Positions 28,779-38,784 are shown, numbered from the stretch's first letter. The stretch: DNA of 64,000 nucleotides from Symbiodinium natans (GCA_905221605.1 CAJNDS010002086.1:569501-633500), one strand, 5' to 3'. Numbers and translations: made by a program. The notes: generated from the sequence alone by a model not told the origin.

Positions 28779-28823
28779 CTTAGGGTTTAGGGTTTAGGGT
28801 TTAGGGTTTAGGATTTAGGGTTG
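28779..28823 (+). repeat. Telomeric array (TTTAGGG)
   Basis: About six units with one TTTAGGA variant. Confidence 0.92.
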
Positions 28824-29694
28824 TGGTCGAGAGGGTTCGCGTGCTGGAGGTCGGCTTAGGATGGACGGGTCTGGACCCGGTTGTAACGTTCATGGTCTGG
28901 GCTCGGTTGTAACGTTCATGTGTCCGTGCAGATGGCATGGACCCAGATGAGCCGACCAGTCACGAACTGGCAACTGCAGGCGGGCAACTGCCGGGGAGAG
29001 TTAGGCCTTTGATGCAGGTTCGCAGCAGCGTTTGTTAGGCTGGCCGCTTCGCAATGTAGTGATAGTGGTATTCGCTTGGTTGAAGGAACGGTAATGTTGT
29101 TCTTTGACATGCCAGCCGGCTGTTCGAAGATGCGAGTGGCTATGTCTGGGGGTTTAGAAAAAAAAGGGGTACCCCTATCTTGGGAAATACCCATGTCGTG
29201 CCATGTCCCTGGGTTCGCCTGGATGAGCGGAAGGACACTCGAAGCCACACGTGGTTCTCCGATGGATAGATTGTGGCGACCGGCAGAGCCATTGTTTATC
29301 CCGGCTGGAGGCTACGTGGAGACATGACTGGTTTTCTAGGCTGGAGAGCGGCGACTTGCGACGATGCGGACTCGCCAGACAGCTGCGGAATGTGCAGCAG
29401 CTGCGGGGCGAAGGCAAAGATTTCGCTGCCATCTTGGGTAGCGGGAGTGCCGTGAATTGGGAGAGGGGTGGCAGTGAATGCGTTAAGGAGCAACTTCATC
29501 ACGCGTGTGGGCGTGTGCTGCGTGTGTGTTGAGCGTGCGGGGGCGTGGGTAGGGGGCGGGGGGCGAGGGGGGGGCACAGTTGCTTAGCTGCTGCTTGCTG
29601 GCTTTCAGCTTCGGGCACGGTTCTGGGCTGATTCGCTAACTTTCGCGAACTTCCCAGTCCGAGTTCAAGGGAAGCATGTGAGGCTTTTGCAGCC

Positions 29695-30045
29695 TCAAAA
29701 AAGTACTCGTTCAGAATCCTTCAAAGCCCTTAGTCCCGAACCTGCACCGCATAACTCTGCGGCTTCAATTTGTTCGAGAGTTAGAGGCAAGGGCTCCACG
29801 TGGGAGGCAGGCCCCTCAAATTTAGCAAAAGCTTGCAGATTTGCCTTTAAGCGCACCTGCCCGAGCGCAAGCCTCAAACCCGAAGTTCCCTGAACCGACA
29901 CAGTTCCGAGACTGTCGGAAGGCTCAGAGAGGCCTACCTCGCGGAGTTCGGCAGGGTCGAAGCGCTCCAGAGCGCGAGGCAGAATGCTTCGCTTCCGGCA
30001 ATCTGGCACGAGTGTGGCTAGGATGTAGGTCAGGGTGGATGCCAA
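29695..30045 (-). CDS. Possible minus-strand coding segment
   Basis: Open frame beginning near a hydrophobic stretch (FLFLASTLTYILATLVP) followed by SILPRALERFDPAELREVGL. No in-frame ATG (TTG only) and no recognised domain. Confidence 0.3.
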   Translation of the reverse strand: MASTLTYILATLVPDCRKRSILPRALERFDPAELREVGLSEPSDSLGTVSVQGTSGLRLALGQVRLKANLQAFAKFEGPASHVEPLPLTLEQIEAAELCGAGSGLRALKDSERVLF

Positions 30046-30132
30046 AAACAGGAATCGTCAGGAAGGTTGGCTGCAAAATGTAGCGGTGTGCCCGGGATGC
30101 CCGTCATAACGCGTTTGCGATTGATAAGGATT

Positions 30133-30252
30133 CCATCCTTGGGGACGAAATGAACCCTAAAAGGGTTTATGGTTCATATACCTTAATAGGAGTTATAGTA
30201 GTAATGGGTTTATGACCCCCAATTTTAGGGTTCATTTGGTCCCCAAGGATGG
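30133..30252. mobile_element. MITE-like element, family 5, best copy
   Basis: Inverted terminal repeats of 30 bp with one mismatch: the left begins CCATCCTTGGGGACGAAATG and ends AACCCTAAAA, and the right is its complement. The middle holds ATATACCTTAATAGGAGTTA. Each TIR contains one telomere-like unit (AACCCTAAAA). Confidence 0.88.
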
Positions 30253-30426
30253 TGTTCCTTTCAGCCAAGCAGCCAAGCCTGCAAAAACACACATAGACAC
30301 TCACAAACATGCCATCGCATCACTTCACCTGCCAAGCCTTATCCTCCTCATAAACTCTGAAACCCGGAGGCTCTGCCAAAAACTGCTAAGTCCCAACCGT
30401 CAAGCCCCAAGTTCTGCAGAAATATG

Positions 30427-30470
30427 GGTTTAGGGTTTAGGGTTTAGGGTTTAGGGTTTAGGGTTTAGGG
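30427..30470 (+). repeat. Telomeric array before exon 30472
   Basis: Six perfect units ending two bases from the exon. Confidence 0.93.
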
Positions 30471-30471
30471 A

Positions 30472-30548
30472 GACTTCGCCGACCGCCAGGCCCGGCACCG
30501 GAAACGCCAGTTGCACCGAAACGCGTCTTTTCGGATGCCACTTGGCCT
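30472..30548 (+). CDS. Basic exon sandwiched between telomeric arrays
   Basis: The frame reads DFADRQARHRKRQLHRNASF then RMP. Telomeric arrays abut both edges, so acceptor (TTTAG|GG) and donor (AGG|GTTTAG) can both come from the repeats. Confidence 0.45.
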
Positions 30549-30617
30549 AGGGTTTAGGGTTTAGGGTTTAGGGTTTAGGGTTTAGGGTTTAGGGTTTAGG
30601 GTTTAGGGTTTAGGGTT
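30548..30617 (+). repeat. Telomeric array after exon 30472
   Basis: About ten perfect units. TTCGGATGCCA occurs at 30530-30540 and again at 30646-30656. Confidence 0.93.
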
Positions 30618-30721
30618 CGAAGCTGGCTTGGGGACTTTTTGGGGCTTCGGATGCCATACACAAATCTCCAGAAAGTTGGAACATGGCTTAAGGATCATTA
30701 GAGCTGGGATTTCTACCTTTT

Positions 30722-30775
30722 GGGTTTAGGGTTTAGGGTTTAGGGTTTAGGGTTTAGGGTTTAGGGCTTAGGGAT
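30722..30775 (+). repeat. Telomeric array (TTTAGGG)
   Basis: About seven units. Confidence 0.93.
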
Positions 30776-30910
30776 AAGGATGTTCCAACCTTTGGAAGTT
30801 TACTGTAGCCTGTCTCGGTCAGTATGTTCGTCCTTCCCGTAGGCTTCTCAGGCGCAGCGTGCGGTCAGGTGAGAAACCCACTGAGATATGTTTGACAGCG
30901 GCCTGGGGAG

Positions 30911-31283
30911 TCATCCTATCGTATTGTGTTGGAGACATGAATAAGCCGACGATTCTAGGATTCTGCACGCCGGTAGGGGACAGCGAGATATTACTTCAAA
31001 TTCATCTAGTGGTTCTGCTCTAGAGACGGCCCAACAGCATCTCAGGACGACTTTCCCTTTGCGGACGCCTGCCAGATTATTTTTGCAAAGCTTCAGGTCT
31101 TCAACTCTTACTGTTGCGAGAGGCTTCACGAGATTGAAGGTCAAAGAGGGCCCAGATGTTCATAGGGTTCTTAAGAGGGGGGTCCGCACCGTCACAGACC
31201 TTGAGACATGAGAGCTTAGCTCCGGGGCAGGGGACGATGTCGTTTTTTAGCGTTTTAATCGCACGAAAAACATCAGGCTTCAA
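30911..31283 (-). other. Open reading remnants on minus strand
   Basis: Two overlapping minus frames (PDVFRAIKTLKNDIVPCPGA and LVKPLATVRVEDLKLCKNNL) could be one coding relic broken by a frameshift, for example an old retroelement. No diagnostic motif. Confidence 0.25.
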
Positions 31284-31299
31284 GGAAAAGCATGAGAAA

Positions 31300-31750
31300 G
31301 GTGCTTATACCGTGTATAGATGTAAGTCACTTTAGGCGGCTTTGCGGCTTCCACCATGAAGAGGGCGAGCATGATCAAAAAAAGGCCCCCCCTCCAGCTT
31401 CCTGAGTTTGAGGATAGCTTTCCTACTTTCTTATACGGCACCACCCAGCCCGTACTCTGGCATAGTCTATCTTAAGATCTCAGCCCCAATGCTAGGATAT
31501 CCACCCTAAGCTCTCAACCTAAGTTACCATTACCATCCTAGGAACACTGCTTGCAACTATCTGAGTTCCATCCACCTAAATCGGCAAGGGATTCCTTGTA
31601 TCATTTGGTTCAAGGTTTGGGTTTAAGGGCTGTAACACTAGTGTAATTAGAACATATCTGCTTGCGTACTATAGTTGCATCCTGGCATTGCGGTAACCAT
31701 TGGCTCACAAGAGGGGTTTCTTGAAGCAGGGGATTGGTTTAGATACTATA
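31300..31750. other. Spacer without recognisable gene
   Basis: No array, element or exon seen. Confidence 0.35.
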
Positions 31751-31795
31751 GACCGGGGTTTAGGCTTTAGGGTTTAGGGTTTAGGGTGACGGTTA

Positions 31796-31866
31796 GCAGC
31801 CATTGGCAGCGAGGACGAAGAGATAGAGGAGAGTGCCCTGGCAGAAGCTCGGGAGGAACGTGTTTA
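31796..31866 (+). CDS. Acidic exon (SEDEEIEESALAEAREE)
   Basis: The frame reads GSEDEEIEESALAEAREERV, with candidate acceptors TTAGCAG and TTGGCAG. Highly charged, like the coiled-coil exons from 34.5 kb onward. Confidence 0.45.
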
Positions 31867-31871
31867 TGGCA

Positions 31872-31944
31872 TAAGGGTTCAGGGTTCAGGGTTTAGGGTT
31901 CAGGGTTCAGGGTTTAGGGTTTAGGGTTTAGGGTTTAGGGTTGG
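31872..31944 (+). repeat. Telomeric array with TTCAGGG units
   Basis: Alternating TTCAGGG and TTTAGGG units, then a pure TTTAGGG block. Confidence 0.9.
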
Positions 31945-32323
31945 GGATGGCTTGGGAGTTCATGGTCCTGGAGTCCGGAACCAGCACTCTCCTAGCCTGC
32001 GTGAGACTTTCATTCTAAAGCTGGCATGCCCCCAAAAACTTGGATTCCTGCAGGTGTGCAGGGCAAGGACGAGAGAGTGGTGGAGGTTCTCCTCTGTGGC
32101 AAGCCTGCTCTGCGCTCGGGGGCTGCTCCACACGGTTTTCTTGGGCTTGAGTTGTCATGCGCCTGTGCGAGCTGCTGTTTTGCAAAGATGCACTTTGGCA
32201 CATATAGGTTTCAAATAGGCTGGCAGTCGCGCAGCTTTTTGTCCTGCGGCTGTTTCTACGAGGGCTGTCCAGGGTCAGCCTTGCCACTGGCCACATCGGT
32301 GACTTCTTTGAATGTCTTGAGGG

Positions 32324-32361
32324 TTGAGGGTTGAGGGTTTAGGGTTTAGGGTTTAGGGTTG
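32324..32361 (+). repeat. Telomeric array (TTGAGGG then TTTAGGG)
   Basis: Two TTGAGGG units then about four TTTAGGG. Confidence 0.9.
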
Positions 32362-32394
32362 AACCTTTCCAAAGCTCATTCAACTTTCAACCCC

Positions 32395-32499
32395 AACGAC
32401 CCTGAAAAGCCCCACGAGTCAGGTCCAGAGCACCGTGAGGGGGAAGGCGCTGAAAGAGGTGCTGCCCTTGCAGGATTCGACCGTTCGAGCCCAAGCTTC
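32395..32499 (+). CDS. Charged low-complexity exon
   Basis: The frame NDPEKPHESGPEHREGEGAE then RGAALAGFDRSSPSF lies between two telomeric arrays. The in-frame TAG is formed by the first bases of the next array. Confidence 0.38.
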
Positions 32500-32500
32500 T

Positions 32501-32568
32501 AGGGTTTAGGGTTTAGGGTTTAGGGTTTAGGGTTTAGGGTTTAGGGTTTAGGGTTTAGGGTTTAGGTA
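32501..32568 (+). repeat. Telomeric array (TTTAGGG)
   Basis: About ten perfect units. Confidence 0.95.
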
Positions 32569-32646
32569 GTTGAGCTGAGGGGGGTAGAGAGGGGTGAGTG
32601 GTACTTTATAATGCTTTGCGGCCTTCTGAGGTTCAGCTCATATGGG

Positions 32647-32757
32647 CCCAGATCTTCCAAAACCCCTTAATTAAGGTATATACCTTAATTCCTAATAAGG
32701 ATCCTTAGTATAAATTAGGGTATATTCCTCAATTAAGGGGTTTTGGAAGATCTGGGG
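32647..32757. mobile_element. Palindromic element, family 6 (CCCAGATCTTCCAAAACCCC), no array
   Basis: Terminal inverted repeats of about 30 bp (CCCAGATCTTCCAAAACCCC then TTAATTAAGG) around an AT-rich centre. It is the closest array-free comparator for the copies at 40053 and 53873. Confidence 0.88.
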
Positions 32758-32885
32758 GCCTGAGGGTGCCGTGTTTCGGTGTGCACAAACTATACTTCTA
32801 CGTGGCTGGGACTCGTTGAGACTCCTTGGGCCCATGGCAGCCATAGGGCTTCAGGCTTGGGATGTTGAGGCTCAAAGTCCGGTTC

Positions 32886-32982
32886 TTGAACTGGTGGCCC
32901 TAAACCCTAAACCCTAAACCCTAAACCCTAAACCCTAAACCCTAAACCCTAAACCCTAAACCCTAAACCGTTGAACTGGTGG
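32886..32982. repeat. Telomeric array flanked by a 12-bp direct repeat
   Basis: TTGAACTGGTGG at 32886-32897 and again at 32971-32982 brackets about ten CCCTAAA units (32898-32970). This looks like a target-site duplication around an inserted array. Confidence 0.88.
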
Positions 32983-32999
32983 GGGTTCGAACCTCGCCG

Positions 33000-33930
33000 T
33001 GAGCTGATGCCAGTCAGTCGAAGGACAAAGTCTCGAGCTTTTGGCCTCCCGTCGGTTCAGAATGCACTGTGCAACAGGGCGCCAACCTTTGTTCTGTATC
33101 CCCCTTGGGAATTATTTTTGTTTATCTGAAGCCCAAGAGGATATTAAAAATGTTGTTTTTAATAAGGTTCTAAGGGGAGTATAGTGTTTATCCCCAAAAC
33201 TGCCGAACACTCTGAAACTGCAGACCACGCTCAGAGTGTCCGAACTATCCCGAAGGGGGTTCTCTTACTACTTTAGTATGGGCTTGTAGGCACACATAAT
33301 TCTTAAATGTTGTTTTTTTTCACCAGGAGTTCACACGAGCTGGAGTGGTGAACAGAAGATCCGGTTGTCTATCTCCAGGCTGTCTAGACCGGGCTTCTGG
33401 TACCAATAGGCCTAGAATAAAGGGAGCAAAGGTCATGTGTTCCGGCTTCTTTTTAGCTTAGGTCTGCCTCTCCCTTTCTTTCTCTTAGGTCTGGCAGCCT
33501 GCAAGCCTAGTTCCATCGTCCCTTGTAATTTTTTTTGCCGTGCAACAAGCTGCAAGATGCTGCAAGCTTATCTTGTCAGGAAGAACATGCCCTGAGGAAG
33601 ACTTGCGTTTTCGAACATACGACTCAAGGCGGCTCTTTTGACCCACTCAACGCCCTCACATCCTGTGTGCAATTTGTAATACGTACAACCCGCTTACAGG
33701 TACAGCCGAGAACACAGTAGGATTTGGAACGCTTTCAGGCCGGCTAACGTACATAAATATCGTGATATGATGTGTGTTTTTCAGCTTTCGGCATGTTTTC
33801 CAAACTACCGATGAGCTGGAAATGCGGAAAACATCGGAAAACGCTGCAATTTATGGTATCTCAAGCCCAAGTAGGGTGGAGCCGGACCAAAATCTCCGAG
33901 AGAGCGAAGGCACTAAGGCCTGTGAGATAG
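33000..33930. other. Spacer with one palindromic AT-rich element
   Basis: About 33105-33190 holds CCCCTTGGGAATTATTTTTG ... TAATAAGGTTCTAAGGGGAG, a likely decayed palindromic element. The frame near 33790-33940 (FQTTDELEMRKTSENAAIYG) is weakly protein-like. Confidence 0.35.
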
Positions 33931-33937
33931 AGACAGA

Positions 33938-34025
33938 AACCCTAAACCCTAAACCCTAAACCCTAAACCCTAAACCCTAAACCCTAAACCCTAAACCCTA
34001 AACCCTAAACCCGAAACCCTAAACT
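33938..34025 (-). repeat. Telomeric array (CCCTAAA), about 12 units
   Basis: Perfect except for one CCCGAAA. Confidence 0.95.
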
Positions 34026-34502
34026 GGCTACAAAAAGAACACACGGCCACTGAGAGCTCTTGCATTGAACTTTGGTGCTACGGTTTTCATGGTTTTCATA
34101 TAATGTCTGGACGCCTCATTGAATGACAGGGAATTAGTGAAACATAGAGTGATTCTGGAGGTTTATATTTGCTGTTTAGTGTGTATGTCCTCATATCAAG
34201 TAAAAGTTAGGATCATTTCCGAAGATTTGTAAGTCCAGGCCGTGGCCAAGAAAGAGGCAACACCACGAGCGCTCCCTGAGGCAGCCCACACTTTTGTGGG
34301 CTTTTGAGTGTAGGTTTTGTTTTGGGGGGGGTAGCCTTGCGAAGACCTCTGAGAAGCTGGGCAGGGTGGCTTGAGGCATTTCTTTCCCTGGCTGTTTGAC
34401 AGCTTGCCGATTTCAGGTGTAGAGCAATGCAGTTTGACCCGAGCTCATCAGGTGTTGAAAAGCCGCCCGAGCCACCCCCAGACCCTAAACTCTAAACTCC
34501 AG

Positions 34503-34575
34503 CAGGCGCGCTTCCGTGCCGCACAGCAGGCGCGGCGGAAACTCGAGCGGGAGGCCGCTGCCTTGAGATCACGAG
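34503..34575 (+). CDS. Coiled-coil gene, exon (QARFRAAQQARRKLERE)
   Basis: The acceptor CTCCAG|CAG gives QARFRAAQQARRKLEREAAA then LRS. Highly charged, with heptad-like Leu/Ala spacing. Confidence 0.58.
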
Positions 34576-34741
34576 CACTAACCCTAAACCCTAAACCTAA
34601 ACTCAGGATACTATCCTACAATGAAACTGCGATTTTTTCTGCGATGTCTCTAAAGGCACAGTTTTTTCTCTTCCCGATAGGGACGGACAGAGTGTTCCCT
34701 TGCAATGTGGCCTCAGCTAGGCTGGTGGCAAAAGAACACAA

Positions 34742-34800
34742 ACCCCCTAAACCCTAAACCCTAAACCCTAAACCCTAAACCCTAAACCACCCTAAACCAT
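34742..34800 (-). repeat. Telomeric array (CCCTAAA)
   Basis: About seven units. Confidence 0.92.
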
Positions 34801-34922
34801 ATGATGGGCTGTTTTAGACTCAGGAGTCCTGAGGTCATTACATCTATACACCGCGATGTTCTGATAAAGGCCCCCAAACATATGCAAAGATTCTTCCTTG
34901 CAAGGGACATACAGGGATCATC

Positions 34923-34949
34923 TTTTTTTTTTTTTTGGGGGGGGGGGGG
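34923..34949. repeat. T-run joined to G-run
   Basis: About 14 T followed by about 13 G, as at 6711-6742. Confidence 0.9.
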
Positions 34950-35480
34950 TAAAACAAAGAGTAGCTAGAAGGGCCTCTCAGATGAAGGCTCTATATAGGC
35001 CCCTCTCAGACAAACAACAACGAACCACGCAGGCAGAAAAAGCATCAAGCGTCCCGCCATCAAAGAAAGGAAACTCACAGAAGCAAAGCAAACAAGTGCA
35101 CCTCCCCCCGCCCCTCCTTTTTCCGGGTGCAGATGGCGCAGCATACAGCAAGAACACACACCTGGTTGTTGCCCCACCAAATGGCCAGCGAGCGGGCGAG
35201 TAAGTGACCGAGCCACAACCGTTGCCAAAACGGTCCGCTTGCACAGAAAACAAAGAAAGCACATCTCTCGCAGACAGCTTCACGCAGCATGCCCGCGTGC
35301 ACGTGCGCGTATATCGATGCCCTGCGAGAGGGAGTAGCGACCGTAGATGCGGTGATGAGCGGGCCATATGATTATGTTGACGACTAGCTTGTTGCTACAT
35401 AGGCATGCTGCACAGGTGTCGGACGACAGGTTCTCTGCAAGAAACAAAGAGAAAGAACAAGACAAGAGACAGAAGCAAAG
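34950..35480. other. Array-free spacer
   Basis: Open frames on both strands without recognisable domains; no array. Confidence 0.35.
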
Positions 35481-35505
35481 GCACCGAAAGCCTAAACCCT
35501 ATATA

Positions 35506-35592
35506 GGGGTTTCCGAAATTCTGGGTAGCTTATTGGGGTCCTGATTCTCAGAAAATATTACTTTTTTGGGGGTTTACATTAGGGGTCCCTAA
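35506..35592. mobile_element. Palindromic MITE-like element, family 1
   Basis: GGGGTTTCCGAAATTCTGGG ... GGGGGTTTACATTAGGGG. Confidence 0.6.
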
Positions 35593-35617
35593 ATCGACCC
35601 GCCCCCCCCCATGGCAA

Positions 35618-36075
35618 CCCCCCCCCCCCCCCCCCCCCCAACCCTGCCTGTTAACCCTAAAAACACCACGGACCACGGGGGGGGCGGACAGAAAAGCCTC
35701 AGAGTAAACCATGAACCCTAAGCCCTAAAACTTAAACCCACCAATGAACGACGGGAGGGAGAAGGGTAAACCCGAAACCTTTGCTGCTTTAACCCTGAAC
35801 CTTCAACCACCCAGCACGAACCACAGGGCGGAGAGGGGAAACCGTAAACCTATCATTACCCCAAACCTTGAACCCTAATCAAAATCTAAACCCACAGTGA
35901 ACCAATGGACCAGAGTGACTTTCCTGAACCCTACAGCCGAACCCTAAACCCTTAAACTCTAAACCCATATCCACAGATCATGAACCACGGGAGGGGGGGG
36001 GGGGGGGGTGGGAACCCAAAACCCACCATGAACCACAAGGGGAACCGGGGATACCATGGGGGGGGGGGGGGTTTG
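35618..36075. repeat. C-run, then degenerate ATGAACCACGGGAGGGG repeat
   Basis: A 22-C run is followed by irregular recurrences of an ATGAACCACGGGAGGGG-like motif (near 35708, 35740, 35817, 35978 and 36030) mixed with degraded CCCTAAA units and two long G-runs. Confidence 0.6.
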
Positions 36076-36605
36076 CGCCTATGCTGGCCCATATATACAC
36101 GAAACCTTGGCGTAGGTTAGGGGAAAGGGGCCCCTCCCCCATATTCCCCCAACTGCTGCCCACGGGGCGAAGTTGGCTGCACGCAGCCAAGTGTCACGTT
36201 ATCACGTCACTGTCTCATTTGGGGATTCTCGAGAAAGCCTACCTTTGTGACATGAATGAGGAGCCGTCGAATAGGTGGGAGAGCCTAGGCGTTTGTAAAT
36301 ACCACTGCCGAAAAGTTCAATGCTTGTTGTTTGTGAGCCTGCCATTTGCATCACGCGAGTTGTTTTCATATTGCTGCCTCTTTTGACAGCTGACCTGAGC
36401 AGAAGACATGATGTTCTTTGATGTGGAGTTTAGATATCTAGATCGTCGGGAGTGAAAGATTGTTCCAGCTCCCAAACAAGAGTGGGCAGGAACATACGGG
36501 ACATCGCAGAACCCCAGTCCCTGGACGTTCACCTCGAAGTGCTAAGTGTTAGGCCTCAGCCGCCCCAAAACAGCCTAAGCCTTGAACCCTTCAATTCAAG
36601 CCGGA

Positions 36606-36729
36606 TAGGGTTTAGGGTTTAGGGTTTAGGGTTTAGGGTTTAGGGTTTAGGGTTTAGGGCTTAGGGCTTAGGGCTTAGGGCTTTAGAGCTTTAGGGTTTC
36701 GGGGTTTAGGGTTTAGGGTTTAGGGTTTG
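36606..36729 (+). repeat. Telomeric array with TTAGGGC block
   Basis: About eight TTTAGGG units, four TTAGGGC units, then degenerate and perfect units. Confidence 0.93.
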
Positions 36730-36797
36730 CATCCCGGAAGCCCTTCACCCCAACCAAAACTAAAAGCAGAAACCTGCCCTGTAAGCTTGGAGTTCAG

Positions 36798-36844
36798 GTC
36801 CAGCTGGAGGAATACCAGGCCTTGCAGCAATCCAGACGTATCAG
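36798..36844 (+). CDS. Coiled-coil gene, exon (VQLEEYQALQQSRRI)
   Basis: The acceptor GTTCAG|GTC gives VQLEEYQALQQSRRI, ending at ATCAG|GTGTCA with a canonical GT donor. 47 nt. Confidence 0.55.
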
Positions 36845-37094
36845 GTGTCAGATCTTTAAGTAGGAAAGCATAGGGTTTAGGGTTTAGGGTTTAGGGTATA
36901 AGGCCTTGGAGATGGTTGTTTTGTTGTTACATCTTGGGTGGAATGGCAAGTGTGGTGAGTGAGGGAGTGAGGAGCGACTGCCAACCGGGTGGGGAATTGG
37001 AAGCTTTACCTTACCGCTGCCCTTCCTGCCACATTCCTTGTGCCAGCAGGGGCATTTTTCGAGAGTGAGTGCTCGAATCCCCAAAGCTATACAG

Positions 37095-37121
37095 GAGCGG
37101 AGGCTGGCCGAGCGGATCCAG
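37095..37121 (+). CDS. Coiled-coil gene, 27-nt micro-exon (ERRLAERIQ)
   Basis: The acceptor TATACAG and donor CCAG|GTGGGC delimit exactly nine codons, ERRLAERIQ. Both splice sites are canonical; a telomeric array follows 26 bp later. Confidence 0.52.
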
Positions 37122-37147
37122 GTGGGCCGTTTATGCTGATTGCCAGT

Positions 37148-37262
37148 ACCCTAAACCCTAAACCCTAAACCCTAAACCCTAAACCCTAAACCCTAAACCC
37201 TAAACCCTAAACCCTAAACCCTAAACCCTAAACCCTAAACCCTAAACCCTAAACCCTAAACC
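37148..37262 (-). repeat. Telomeric array (CCCTAAA), about 16 units
   Basis: Perfect array. Confidence 0.95.
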
Positions 37263-37626
37263 GTTCGGGAGGATTGAGGTGGAACCTTGCAGACAAAGCA
37301 TGCCCTGCTACGCATCGGCATATGCCTCCGGTGTCGAGAGCCGTGCTGGTAGAAAGCCTGGACGAGGATATAGCTTGCACTAGCTTTTTGTAAGGACCGA
37401 GGGAACTTCAGAACTTCAGGGTAGGTCTGACAGAAACTGGGAGGGAGGAAGGAGGGATGCAAGGGCGAAAGCAGGGAAGGCTGGAAGGGAAGCAAAGAAA
37501 CATGGAGAGAAGTAAGGACAGAAGCATGACAAGCAAAGAAACTTCTGTCGGCGTTGAAGGTAACTTCGTGCCCTCTGTTCCTGATAAACAAGAAAAGCAT
37601 ACACCAAAGCATTATACGGTTCGGGC

Positions 37627-37703
37627 TTAGGGTTTAGGGTTTAAGGTTTAGGGTTTAGGGTTTAGGGTTTAGGGTTTAGGGTTTAGGGTTTAGGGTTTAG
37701 GCC
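37627..37703 (+). repeat. Telomeric array (TTTAGGG)
   Basis: About eleven units. Confidence 0.94.
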
Positions 37704-37831
37704 CTTGAAGTGCACAGACATCCCATGCTCACTTCCAACATCTCTCGGGGGCGGATGTGTTGGACACATCTCGCGGAGAAGTGGGCCTGCGCACCCATAG
37801 TTCTAAGCAGCTCATCCGTGTCCAATCACAA

Positions 37832-37935
37832 ACGTAGTAGCTGAGTAGATTACCTTTAACCTTTCGGAGTACAGACAATCCTACCATAATTAAAATTGGT
37901 TAACCTTTTTGGGGACTGCGTACTCAGCAACTCGG
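37832..37935. mobile_element. MITE-like element, family 2, divergent
   Basis: CGTAGTAGCTGAGTAGATTA ... GGGGACTGCGTACTCAGCAA keeps the TTACCTTTAACC / GGTTAACC inner inverted pair. Confidence 0.6.
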
Positions 37936-38407
37936 TAAATCACATTCTGCCAGTTTTAGGACTAGATCCCCAGGCCTTGGAGATAGCTCTGGATGACGAG
38001 ACTGCGCACCAAAAGGAGACGTCAGTCCCTTGCAGCTTGCAGTAAGCTGTGCCTTCGAGTGGCCGTGGACTTTAAGCGCTCTTCAGCTACAGCCACGAGC
38101 TCTAAAGCCAAGGAGTTGAGAACCTAGGGTTTAGGGTTTAGGGTTATGGTTTAGGGGTTAATGTAGGGTCTGGGTTTAGGGTTCCCCTTAAGCACCCTAA
38201 ACTCTGAACCCAAAAGCGTCAACCCTCCAAACCCTCAGTTTCCTGGTTTTTTTTACCAATACCCCTTCGCCCGTAGGCCCGTAGGGGCTTGCGCAGTCAA
38301 CATGGTTTTTTGCCCTTTCGCACTAAATCCGAAACTCATCCTAAACTCTTAACCCCAACGTCCGAGTCTCGAATCCTCAACGTCGAACCGCCGATGTGCC
38401 GTGCCAG

Positions 38408-38470
38408 AGGAGCTCGAAAAGCGGCAGAAGAAGCGCCAAGCTCGCCAGGAGCAGCTCAAGAAGGACCTGC
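38408..38470 (+). CDS. Coiled-coil gene, exon ending in a telomeric array
   Basis: The acceptor GTGCCAG gives EELEKRQKKRQARQEQLKKD then LR. The coding bases run straight into CGGTTTAGGG, so the GT of the first telomeric unit is the apparent donor. Confidence 0.58.
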
Positions 38471-38542
38471 GGTTTAGGGTTTAGGGTTTTAGCCCCAGCT
38501 GATTTGGTGCAGAGTCTGGGTTCGTTTTACGGTTTCTACATA

Positions 38543-38646
38543 TGGGCATTTTCCACAAAATTGGGGTACCCCTTTTATACCCCAAATAGAATAGAATCCC
38601 CGTAAAGGGCCCCCCAAAAGGGTACCCCTATTTTGGGAAACCCCAC
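38543..38646. mobile_element. Palindromic MITE-like element, family 1
   Basis: TTTTCCACAAAATTGGGGTA ... GGTACCCCTATTTTGGGAAA. Confidence 0.65.
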
Positions 38647-38705
38647 ATAACAGTGGATGTGTATGTCCAACCCGCCACCGAGGGCTGGAACTGCTTTGAG
38701 AATTG

Positions 38706-38784
38706 CCCTAAACCCTAAACCCTAAAAAAAAAATAAACCCCAAACCCTAAACCCTAAACCCCAAACCCTAAACCCTAAACCCTC
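38706..38784 (-). repeat. Telomeric array with A-run
   Basis: CCCTAAA and CCCCAAA units around a run of nine A. Confidence 0.9.

Noticed and set aside
30911-31283. LINE reverse transcriptase fragment
   Set aside because: No YXDD box, endonuclease or zinc-knuckle motif could be found; kept only as an unassigned coding remnant.
32977-33000. tRNA T-loop-like GGTTCGAACC
   Set aside because: No matching anticodon or D arms upstream; the preceding DNA is a telomeric array.
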